DNA of 8,226 bases. Source: Lachnospiraceae bacterium UBA7179. Its GTDB lineage: Bacteria; Bacillota; Clostridia; Lachnospirales; Lachnospiraceae. Below the pieces are notes generated by a model that saw only the letters and a list, made by a program, of their open reading frames with translations, was not told the DNA's origin and did no database searches. Shown one piece after another: positions 1 to 6,703 of the stretch (position 1 is the stretch's first letter; each line of letters begins with the position of its first letter). The stretch lies in contig DKVL01000014.1 in the NCBI GenBank assembly GCA_002491195.1, positions 34,324-42,549 on the forward strand, given 5' to 3'. The position numbers and the translations under genes were made by a program.

Positions 1-107
1 CAGAGGAAGAATCGAGCAGCAGCGAGGAGTCAAGTACAGAGGAAGAATCGAGCAGCAGCGAGGAGTCGAGTACAGAGGAAGAATCGAGCAGCAGCGAGGA
101 ATCCAGT
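1..107 (+). repeat. 36-bp in-frame tandem repeat encoding Glu/Ser linker
   Basis: Three consecutive 36-bp units end at 35, 71 and 107. The first is cut by the window edge, so the array may continue to the left. Each unit encodes 12 residues, TEEESSSSEESS. The copies differ only at a few third-codon positions (tca, tcg or tcc for one Ser; gag or gaa for one Glu). A decayed fourth start (TEEPSEP) follows at 108-128. The near identity points to recent expansion and to length variation by slippage or recombination without a frameshift. The product is a disordered, strongly acidic spacer of the kind found between a signal peptide and the folded part of surface proteins. Confidence 0.9.
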
Positions 108-2504
108 ACAGAAGAGCCCAGCGAACCGATACCGACAGGGTATACTGGATACAGTATAAAATCTTTTGATGCAACAAATGTAATATTATCAGGCGAGGGC
201 CCGGATATTACTTTTGCGAGAAGTGCAGAGCCGACACTGTCATCCATATGTGATACAGGGTACAGTGAGTATTTTGCTGTGGATTTAGCGCTGGATGAGA
301 CGCGGGCAGCGGTATCGGATGCAGAAAATAAGGCGAAATATGTGCCTGTGAAGATTTATATAAATGATGCGAACAAATATAATCCTTTAGAATTACGTTC
401 GCCATTTACTATTGCCTCGAAAGATAATGTGGAATTGATGGAGATTCATGTTGCTGAGGGAGGTTCGCTGAAGGTACAGGGCAAGTTATCAGCTGTTAGT
501 ATCGATGTCTATCATGGAAGTGATGCGCCGTTCGATGTAGAAAGTGATGCGGCGTTCGATATAGAAAGTATTGTGCTGTTCGGTGCAGAAAGTGAAGTCA
601 CGATCAGTGGGAATATAGATTTAAAACCTGAAAAAGGATTTGGAATAGTTGTAACTATTGATGGCAGTTTAACGGTTGAGGGAGACTTGATAGTAGAAAA
701 GGATGCGTGGTTTGAGCTGTCTGTAAATGCGGGCGCAAAGCTGACTGTCAACGGAGGGATGACTTTGAATCCAGGAGAGCTTGGGCTCGGTGCAGATTTC
801 TCAATTGCCGATGGAGCAGAAGCATCAGTCAATCATATCATCGTATCCGGAATAGTGCGTATGGATGCGGCAGGGAGGCTGACAATGCTGAATGACAGTA
901 TGTTGGAAATAACCGAAGGTGGCATGTTGATTCTAAACACTAGGAACGATTCTATGAATACTGTGAATATCAGCAATTCGGGACAGGTAAGAGTTTTTTC
1001 CCAAAATGCAACGGTAAATTCTGTTAGGAACAGTGGTCCAGGATTCATTTATCTGGAAGAAGATACTGCGGTTTTAACATGCCTGTCGGGTACTAATATT
1101 ACAGATAGAATGGTTAATACGGGGTGGTGTTATAAAGGAACAGCGCAGTCATGCGCGAAGATCACATCGCCTATGCAGATTGCAGACAAAGTAACTGTTA
1201 CTCGTCTTGCTCTTGATTATGACGTTGATGCTTGTTTATTATTTAATTATAATGGCGCCGTTGAGCCGCAGCCGACGGATCCTGATTATCCGGGTACTGA
1301 CGTGCAAACTGTAAATGCGTCAAATATATCCGGCTATCCTACATATGAAGATGATAATGGGAAGACGCACTATGAATTAGGAAATGGTACATTCAGCATC
1401 TCCGGATTGACAGACTGTGTATTTGATGTTTCGGGAACAACATGTATGGAAGATACGAACCTGACCAATGCAACCATTAATTGTGGAGCTGGGACTAAGC
1501 TATATGTGAAAAATGTAACGGTTGATAATTCGGCAAATGTATCGGATAAGGGCAATGGCATTGGGGCAGCAGTAAAATTTACAGGCAGTGGGAATGAACT
1601 TCATTGTATAAAAGAGAATGAATTTAGAGGAGGAGCGGACAATTATACCAAATATGCGGATGATTATGGCGCAGCTTATTCCACGGCATGTGCCGGAATT
1701 AATATAGAAAGCGGCGGCGAACTGGACATTTATGGGACAGATACTTCAAAGCTGATCGTATATGGTTCTAGTCCGGGTTATAGCGTAGTAATCAAGAATG
1801 AAGATGGGCGCGCGAACAGCTACGACGTTGCAAGCTATGCGATAGGAAGCAATTTCTATGAAGATGGCGCAGATATTACTGTTCACAGTGGAAATATTTA
1901 TGCTTATTCAAAACCAGGAAGCAGTTCTGAAGAAGTGTTAAAAGGTGCAGGGTGTATTGGCGGAGGTAAGAATACTAAGATTGTGGTGGAAGGCGGATTT
2001 ATTGATGCGTATGGAGGAGAAATGTCATGTATTGGAGGCGGGTTTCCGCGCAGCTACAGTTACGCAGAAATAACGATTAATGGGGGAAAAGTGAATGCAG
2101 CGGGTTATTTCGCATCTGCAGCAATCGGTTACAATGGTACAGGAGTCATAACGATTAATGGAGGAAGTGTAAATGCTTATGCAGGTTCTGTTACAACTCC
2201 GCAGACAGTAGGAATCGGAGGATCACACGGCACCTCGGCGGGCACAATAAATATATCCGGCGGGGTTGTGACGGCAACAGTAACGGGCGGTGATGGAGCA
2301 GCAATTGGAACATGTCAGGATGGAACAGGAGGAACCATAAACATTACAGGAGGCACAGTTACAGCAAAGGCAAAGCCGCCATCTGCAGCAGTTGGCGCTG
2401 GCACAGACTCAGAACCGGTAGATGTGTATATTGATGGTATAAAAACAGATGCATCCGGTGAATATGACGGGAGCAGCAACGTATTTACTTATGGATCCGA
2501 TTAG
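1..2504 (+). CDS. Large secreted/surface repeat protein, 5' end missing
   Basis: The reading frame is open from the first complete codon (position 3) to TAG at 2502-2504, giving at least 833 residues. The start codon lies left of the window; the GTG at 279 is an internal in-frame codon, not a credible start. Visible order: an acidic Glu/Ser linker (1-128); a beta-rich part (about 140-1240) with short 'G-x-L-T-V-x-G' turns such as GSLTVEGDLIVE; a Pro/Asp-rich spacer (about 1260-1300, PQPTDPDYPG); and a second beta-rich part ending in six Gly-rich repeats (1875-2418). Such repeats suggest a right-handed beta-helix or beta-roll, as in many large extracellular proteins of gut Clostridia; some beta-helix carbohydrate-binding families look similar. 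No enzymatic motif is seen. The C-terminus (FTYGSD) has no LPXTG-like signal, membrane helix or S-layer domain, so any anchor must be in the missing N-terminus, or the protein is released. Adhesin or glycan binding is only a guess. Confidence 0.85.
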   Translation, partial: EEESSSSEESSTEEESSSSEESSTEEESSSSEESSTEEPSEPIPTGYTGYSIKSFDATNVILSGEGPDITFARSAEPTLSSICDTGYSEYFAVDLALDETRAAVSDAENKAKYVPVKIYINDANKYNPLELRSPFTIASKDNVELMEIHVAEGGSLKVQGKLSAVSIDVYHGSDAPFDVESDAAFDIESIVLFGAESEVTISGNIDLKPEKGFGIVVTIDGSLTVEGDLIVEKDAWFELSVNAGAKLTVNGGMTLNPGELGLGADFSIADGAEASVNHIIVSGIVRMDAAGRLTMLNDSMLEITEGGMLILNTRNDSMNTVNISNSGQVRVFSQNATVNSVRNSGPGFIYLEEDTAVLTCLSGTNITDRMVNTGWCYKGTAQSCAKITSPMQIADKVTVTRLALDYDVDACLLFNYNGAVEPQPTDPDYPGTDVQTVNASNISGYPTYEDDNGKTHYELGNGTFSISGLTDCVFDVSGTTCMEDTNLTNATINCGAGTKLYVKNVTVDNSANVSDKGNGIGAAVKFTGSGNELHCIKENEFRGGADNYTKYADDYGAAYSTACAGINIESGGELDIYGTDTSKLIVYGSSPGYSVVIKNEDGRANSYDVASYAIGSNFYEDGADITVHSGNIYAYSKPGSSSEEVLKGAGCIGGGKNTKIVVEGGFIDAYGGEMSCIGGGFPRSYSYAEITINGGKVNAAGYFASAAIGYNGTGVITINGGSVNAYAGSVTTPQTVGIGGSHGTSAGTINISGGVVTATVTGGDGAAIGTCQDGTGGTINITGGTVTAKAKPPSAAVGAGTDSEPVDVYIDGIKTDASGEYDGSSNVFTYGSD
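519..590 (+). repeat. Three 24-bp in-frame tandem repeats
   Basis: Units 519-542, 543-566 and 567-590 encode SDAPFDVE, SDAAFDIE and SIVLFGAE. The first two differ at only two of 24 bases; the third is more diverged, and AGTGAAGTC at 591 begins a fourth truncated unit. The repeat lies inside the beta-rich first half of the surface protein and would add eight residues per unit, about one beta-strand plus turn. Confidence 0.8.
1875..2418 (+). repeat. Six Gly-rich beta-helix-like protein repeats
   Basis: Six imperfect copies, about 26-36 residues each, begin ITVHSGNIYA, IVVEGGFIDA, ITINGGKVNA, ITINGGSVNA, INISGGVVTA and INITGGTVTA. Most are followed by a Gly-rich turn such as CIGGG, AAIGYNG, VGIGGSHG or AAIGTCQDG. 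The pattern of a strand, an Asn/Ser-Gly-Gly turn, a strand and a Gly-rich turn is that of a stacked beta-helix or beta-roll. The copies have diverged at the DNA level, so this is an old duplication, unlike the 36-bp array at the left edge. Confidence 0.75.
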
Positions 2505-2599
2505 CTCACAGTGGTATTATCGCAGGTGAAATGTAGAACATTGTATTATTTGCCAGATTCCAGCTGATATCGGCAATAGAAAGAGGTGTATTTAAAAAC
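2505..2599 (+). other. Intergenic gap before the cyclase operon; possible promoter
   Basis: This 95-bp gap separates the surface-protein stop from the cyclase start and is the largest gap between the coding genes. No T-tailed hairpin is visible, so read-through from the upstream gene is possible. A weak promoter-like pair (TTGTAT at 2541 and TGATAT at 2565, 18-bp spacer) could start a separate transcript, but the match is poor. A small dyad, AATGT-AGA-ACATT (2530-2542), sits just upstream of it and might be a regulator site. The ribosome site AGAGGTG (2582-2588) precedes the cyclase ATG by 11 bases. Confidence 0.25.
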
Positions 2600-4417
2600 A
2601 TGTTATCTCTTTCCAGGGAAAAAATAGTAAAATTAAGCATTACTGCCATGATTATTATCACCGCATCCGTGTTATGCGCCGCCGATGCCAGTGAACTCTG
2701 GGAGAACAACATTTCCGATCTGCTCTGCCAGCGGGGAGGGAGCGTATCGGGAAATATTATCCTGCTTGAGATAGACTCACACAGCCTTGAAGAACTGGGG
2801 CCTTATCAGACATGGACGAGGGATTATGTGGCGGAGGCGATTGAGCGGCTGAATACATCTGAGGACTCACGCCCTGCCGCAATCGGTGTGGATGTCCTGT
2901 ACATAGGCGAGTCTTATGCGGAGTCGGACAGGCATTTGGTGGAGGCATGCTCTATGGCGGATAATGTAATAGTGGGCACTCTGATCAACTACGATACACT
3001 GATGCGGGAGGACGGCGAGGGCAATTATTACATGGAAAATGCGGTTTCATTATATGAAGAGCCCTTTGAGCGCCTGAAGCAGTGTACCGAACAGGGTTTT
3101 GTCAATGGGTACCCTGACAAGGACGGCGTCATGCGTCATGCCCGCCAGTGGGAACGGCTCGAGGATGGCAGGGTTGTTCCTTCCTTTGCCTATGCGGTAT
3201 ATCAAAAGTATGCGCAGTCGGCGGGACTTCCCACAGATCTTGATATCCCTGTCAATGAAAACGGTCAATGGTATATTTACTATCAGGCAAAGCCCGGCGG
3301 GTACAGTAATGGTTATTCTCTGTCGGATTTTATACAAGGTGAAATACCTGCAGACAGGATGGCGGGCGCAGTCGTCCTGATCGGTCCTTACGCAGAGGGG
3401 CTTCAGGACAGCTATATCACTTCCATAAAGCATGATGCGCCCATGTATGGTGTGGAAATCTATGCCAATATGATTGACACCATGATAAAAGGGGAGTTTA
3501 AGAAAGAACTTCCGATGTGGCAGATACTTTTGCTTCAGGGAATGTTTATTGTCGTGGTCTGCTTTATGACTTTTCGTCCTAAGCTCAGATATGGAGCGGC
3601 GGCTGCCTTGACGGGAAGTATCGGATACATTATTTTGGGATTGGTGCTGTACCAGCTGGGATATAAGGCTGACTTTATTTATGTTCCGTTTGTTTCCATA
3701 ATTGTCCCGGTTTGCAACGTGATTGTGCATTATTTGAAGGCTGTCAGACAGAAGCGCGAGGTCGAGAGGACATTCAGGCGTTATGTGGCGCCGGAAGTTG
3801 TTGACAAGATTATCAAGACAGGGATTGACCAGATCGAACTGGGCGGTGCGGTGACGGATATCGCCTGCCTTTTTGTGGATATCCGCGGGTTTACGACACT
3901 GTCAGAACAGCTCGAAGCACGTGAGGTTGTTGAAATATTAAACCAGTACCTTGAGCTTACCAGCAGTTGTATTTTTAGACATGGCGGAACCCTTGATAAA
4001 TTTATAGGGGATGCTACGATGGCAGTCTATAATTCGCCGATTCCACAGGAGGACTATGTATACAAGGCAGTCCTGACAGCTTGGGATATGGTTCGCGAGG
4101 CTGAGCGGCTTGTACCCAGCCTTGGTGCAAAATACGGCAAAAGCGTGAGCTTTGGCGTGGGTGTACACTGCGGCGAGGCAGTGGTGGGAAATATCGGTAC
4201 GATGAAAAGAATGGATTTCACTGCAATAGGGGACACGGTAAACACTGCAGCAAGGCTTGAAGCAAACGCCCCGGCTGGCACCGTCCTTATCAGCAGGAAT
4301 GTGGTGGACAGGCTGGGAGACCGGATTGACGTGGAGTCATTGGGAAATCTTCCCCTGAAAGGAAAGAGCCAGGAACTGGAAATATTTAAGCTGATCAACA
4401 TAAAAGACGATCATTAA
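2600..4417 (+). CDS. CHASE2-sensor class III adenylate cyclase
   Basis: A 605-residue membrane enzyme predicted to make cAMP from ATP in response to an extracellular signal. One N-terminal membrane helix (about 9-28) leads to an external CHASE2 sensor region (about 30-300), then three membrane helices (about 307-325, 331-353, 358-379), a linker helix with the typical 'RTFRRYVAPEVVDKII', and a C-terminal class III cyclase domain (about 415-600). The catalytic set is complete: metal-binding Asp427 (FVDIRGF) and Asp471 (DKFIGD), substrate-selecting Lys467 and Thr541 (DFTAIGDTVN), and transition-state Asn548 and Arg552. A Lys/Thr pair is what bacterial CyaB1-type adenylate cyclases use; guanylate cyclases have Glu/Cys, so ATP is the likely substrate. 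The ATG is preceded by AGAGGTG. It is the first gene of the tight cluster, 21 bp ahead of a cNMP-binding gene, which supports a functional cAMP pathway. The external ligand is unknown. Confidence 0.93.
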   Translation: MLSLSREKIVKLSITAMIIITASVLCAADASELWENNISDLLCQRGGSVSGNIILLEIDSHSLEELGPYQTWTRDYVAEAIERLNTSEDSRPAAIGVDVLYIGESYAESDRHLVEACSMADNVIVGTLINYDTLMREDGEGNYYMENAVSLYEEPFERLKQCTEQGFVNGYPDKDGVMRHARQWERLEDGRVVPSFAYAVYQKYAQSAGLPTDLDIPVNENGQWYIYYQAKPGGYSNGYSLSDFIQGEIPADRMAGAVVLIGPYAEGLQDSYITSIKHDAPMYGVEIYANMIDTMIKGEFKKELPMWQILLLQGMFIVVVCFMTFRPKLRYGAAAALTGSIGYIILGLVLYQLGYKADFIYVPFVSIIVPVCNVIVHYLKAVRQKREVERTFRRYVAPEVVDKIIKTGIDQIELGGAVTDIACLFVDIRGFTTLSEQLEAREVVEILNQYLELTSSCIFRHGGTLDKFIGDATMAVYNSPIPQEDYVYKAVLTAWDMVREAERLVPSLGAKYGKSVSFGVGVHCGEAVVGNIGTMKRMDFTAIGDTVNTAARLEANAPAGTVLISRNVVDRLGDRIDVESLGNLPLKGKSQELEIFKLINIKDDH

Positions 4418-4438
4418 TGTTAAAGGAGAAGAACGGAC

Positions 4439-4987
4439 ATGAATCAGGCATTATTAAAGAAATACGGGATAACAAGAAATTGTAAAAAAGGTGAAACCAT
4501 TTGCAGGGAGGGGGAGAAGGGAAATACTGCGTTCCTTCTTATGCAGGGAAGCGTGAGCGTAAAAATTTCATCATCCAAGGATGAGCCTGTAACTGTGACA
4601 AATTTACAGTCGGGGGCTTTTTTTGGTGAAATGTCACTTTTGGAGGACAGGCGAAGAAGCGCAACAGTGACAGCCAACAGGGACGGCACAGTTGTGCTTG
4701 AAATAGAAAAGAAAGATTTCCTGAATGTACTCAGGGCGGATGCTGACAATGCATATGAGCTGATGAGTATGCTTTTGACACGGACCAATAGAACCCTTGA
4801 ACAATTGGAGCAGGGGAGATACAGAATTTCCTTTGTGGCGGAAGTGAAAAGGAACAAATATTATCAACTTTTACAGCGCATGTCCAGGGAACAGTTTATG
4901 GAGATTGTTGAGAAAGATTCTGAGTATGCGCTGACGCTGTTAAAGTTTCTCAGCCATACCCTGGCGGAGATTGACCAGAATATATAA
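4439..4987 (+). CDS. Stand-alone cyclic-nucleotide-binding protein (no HTH)
   Basis: A 182-residue soluble protein with one Crp/PKA-type cyclic-nucleotide-binding domain (about 5-125). The phosphate-binding cassette is intact, GEMSLLEDRRRSATV, with Glu64 to hold the ribose 2'-OH and Arg73-Ser74 for the cyclic phosphate, the residues that match Crp Glu72, Arg82 and Ser83. This argues that it really binds cAMP. The Crp helix-turn-helix is absent. Instead the last 55 residues are helical, and residues 153-180 (FMEIVEKDSEYALTLLKFLS...) resemble the protein's own C-helix region at 94-124 (FLNVLRADADNAYELMSMLL...), as if that helical part had been duplicated. The ATG has a good site (AAAGGAGA, 4422-4429). 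It sits just after the cyclase and is the natural receptor for its product, probably acting by protein contact rather than as a transcription factor. The target is unknown. Confidence 0.9.
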   Translation: MNQALLKKYGITRNCKKGETICREGEKGNTAFLLMQGSVSVKISSSKDEPVTVTNLQSGAFFGEMSLLEDRRRSATVTANRDGTVVLEIEKKDFLNVLRADADNAYELMSMLLTRTNRTLEQLEQGRYRISFVAEVKRNKYYQLLQRMSREQFMEIVEKDSEYALTLLKFLSHTLAEIDQNI

Positions 4988-4999
4988 AGGAGATCTGAT

Positions 5000-5833
5000 A
5001 TGTCGGCAAATGCTATACATATAATTCCAGATTATGAGAATCTCGATTATTACCTTGAACTGACGCAAAAGCATGGAATGCATTTTGAATATAATGATTT
5101 TTTTGATACAGACTTAGTAGATGACAAGGAAGAATGCAATAAAAGAATCAATGTGTATAAAGCATTGACGAGAGACCGTTCGCAGGATACGCTGCACGGG
5201 GCGTTTTATGATCTGTGCGTGAATAGCATGGACAGACAGATCGCCGGATTTTCCCGAAAAAGAATGAGGGAAAGTATGGATATAGCGGCGTGTCTCGGTG
5301 TGAAAGGCGTCGTTTTCCATACGAATCTTATAGCGGGTTTTAATAATGAATCCTATCTTAGCCGCTGGCAGGAGATAAATGGCAGTTTCCTGCAGGAGCT
5401 GTTAAGGGAATACAAGGGGATGGAGATTTATATCGAGAATATGTTCGATCAGTCGCCAAATGCGCTTTGCAAACTTGCTGCCAGTATGCATGCCGATATG
5501 CATGACAGTTCGTTTGGGGTGTGCTTTGATGTAGCGCATTGTCATATTACCTCTGTATCTATGGAGGAGTGGTTCCGGCAGTTGTCACCATATATAAAAC
5601 ATATGCATATCAATGACAATGATGGCATTAGTGACCTGCATAATGCCGTGGGCGATGGCAGTATTGACTGGCAGCAGTTCAACAGCCTGATGAGGCAGTT
5701 TGATATAGAGGCCAGCGTGCTGATCGAAGTAAGGGGAAAGGAAAAGCTGGAACGTTCGCTGGGCTACATGATGGAAAAGGGGATATGTTTATCTGATGAA
5801 ACTAACAGGAGCAGAAGAGGGGCTGCCGATTAA
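5000..5833 (+). CDS. Xylose isomerase-like TIM-barrel metalloenzyme (AP_endonuc_2 fold)
   Basis: A 277-residue cytoplasmic TIM-barrel protein of the superfamily that contains sugar-phosphate isomerases/epimerases and endonuclease IV. Ligand-type residues fall at the expected strand ends: His66 (TLHGAF), His107 (VFHTNL), Glu146 (IYIENMF), Asp177 and His180 (CFDVAH), His203 (HMHIND), Asp212 and His214 (SDLHNAVGDGSIDW) and Glu243 (LIEVRG). All nine positions known from the three-zinc site of endonuclease IV appear to have a counterpart. Sugar isomerases of this fold can also carry the D-x-H and G-x-G-x-x-D-W motifs, so the reaction stays open between sugar isomerase/epimerase and DNA-repair type; the isomerase-like class is my preference because similarity outside the motifs looks low. 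The start ATG follows AAAGGAGA with 6-base spacing, 12 bp after the cNMP-binding gene. Its 3' end overlaps the sortase gene by 38 bp. Its role in this cluster is not evident. Confidence 0.8.
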   Translation: MSANAIHIIPDYENLDYYLELTQKHGMHFEYNDFFDTDLVDDKEECNKRINVYKALTRDRSQDTLHGAFYDLCVNSMDRQIAGFSRKRMRESMDIAACLGVKGVVFHTNLIAGFNNESYLSRWQEINGSFLQELLREYKGMEIYIENMFDQSPNALCKLAASMHADMHDSSFGVCFDVAHCHITSVSMEEWFRQLSPYIKHMHINDNDGISDLHNAVGDGSIDWQQFNSLMRQFDIEASVLIEVRGKEKLERSLGYMMEKGICLSDETNRSRRGAAD

Positions 5834-6701
5834 TAAGAAGAGAAAAAGGCTGCTGTTAAAAGCAGCGGAAGGCGTCTGTTACCTGATAGTCATTGTCTGT
5901 GCAGTATGGCATCTGATCAATTTATTTATGGACTACTACAGTATGTACGAGTACAAAAGGATTCGGCAGCAGGTCAGTCAGGCAAGGGAAGAAATACAGC
6001 GGCAGATCGATGAGGCGAAAATGAACGAAGAAAAAGCAGATCTACAAGATCTACAAAAAGATACAGAGGATTTTGTTCAGAATGTTTTCAAAGAAAGAAC
6101 AATCAATGATGTTTTACCCGAATATCTGGAGCTTTATCAGCAGAATCCTGATTTTGCTGCATGGATCGAAGTTGATGACACACCGATCGCTTACCCGTGT
6201 ATGCAGGGCGAGGACAATGAGTATTATCTTACGCATAATACAAACAGAGAGTATAATAAAAATGGCAGCATTATAATGGACAACAGATGCTCCTTCAACG
6301 GAAACTCGCCGCAGTGTATTTTTTACGGCCACAATGTAAGGGATGGCAATATGTTTGGCGTTATCATGAATTATAAGGACGTTCGATATTTTTATTATCA
6401 TCCGGTCATACATATTAATTCGTTATATGAGTATCATGATTTTGAAGTGTATTCGGTATTTCAGATTTCATATGAAGACGCCCAGGAGGAGTTTCCTTTT
6501 TACGAATATGTAGATTTTACCTCCGAGGAGGAGTTTGATAGCTACATCGAGAAAGCAAAGGAGTATTCCATATATGATACAGGAGTCATTCCAAAGTATA
6601 GAGAAAGGCTGGCATTGCTTATGACCTGCGAGCACGATGAAGAGGATGGAAGATTCGTCGTGCTTGCAGTGGAGTCATCGGGAGAAGGAGGAATGAAGTA
6701 G
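5796..6701 (+). CDS. srtB: Class B sortase
   Basis: A 301-residue membrane-anchored cysteine transpeptidase that cuts a sorting motif in exported proteins and joins them to the cell wall. A basic N-terminus (KKRKR) precedes one membrane helix (about 26-45), then a charged, coiled-coil-prone stalk (about 52-95), then the class B catalytic domain (about 105-295). The triad is present: His179 (FYGHN), Cys278 (LLMTCE) and Arg286 (GRFVVLAV). The large region between His and Cys with a helix (TSEEEFDSYIEKAKEY) is typical of class B. The chosen ATG lies inside the preceding gene (38-bp overlap) and has AAAAGGGG 13 bases upstream, longer than ideal. The frame is closed by TGA at 5769, so a start cannot be much further upstream; a rare ATT at 5829 after GAAGAGGGG is the other option. 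The next gene, 2 bp away, encodes a PPKTG protein, its likely substrate. Confidence 0.93.
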   Translation: MKLTGAEEGLPINKKRKRLLLKAAEGVCYLIVIVCAVWHLINLFMDYYSMYEYKRIRQQVSQAREEIQRQIDEAKMNEEKADLQDLQKDTEDFVQNVFKERTINDVLPEYLELYQQNPDFAAWIEVDDTPIAYPCMQGEDNEYYLTHNTNREYNKNGSIIMDNRCSFNGNSPQCIFYGHNVRDGNMFGVIMNYKDVRYFYYHPVIHINSLYEYHDFEVYSVFQISYEDAQEEFPFYEYVDFTSEEEFDSYIEKAKEYSIYDTGVIPKYRERLALLMTCEHDEEDGRFVVLAVESSGEGGMK

Positions 6702-6703
6702 AT

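Noticed and set aside
1..107. CRISPR array
   Set aside because: The repeats are directly adjacent without spacers and keep an open reading frame; they are a coding tandem repeat.
279..281. GTG as start of the large surface-protein gene
   Set aside because: The same frame is open without a stop back to position 3 and encodes the Glu/Ser linker; there is no ribosome site before 279.
2505..2599. Crp-like operator (TGTGA-N6-TCACA) before the cyclase gene
   Set aside because: TCACA occurs near 2507 and a GGTGA near 2525, but not with the required orientation and spacing.
3050..3730. 226-codon minus-strand frame inside the cyclase gene
   Set aside because: It lies wholly antisense to the CHASE2 and membrane region of a gene with a complete, recognisable protein; it is a shadow frame without a ribosome site or known family.
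4439..4987. Crp/Fnr-type transcription regulator
   Set aside because: The cNMP domain is there, but the C-terminal part has no helix-turn-helix pattern and is too short for the winged helix plus linker.
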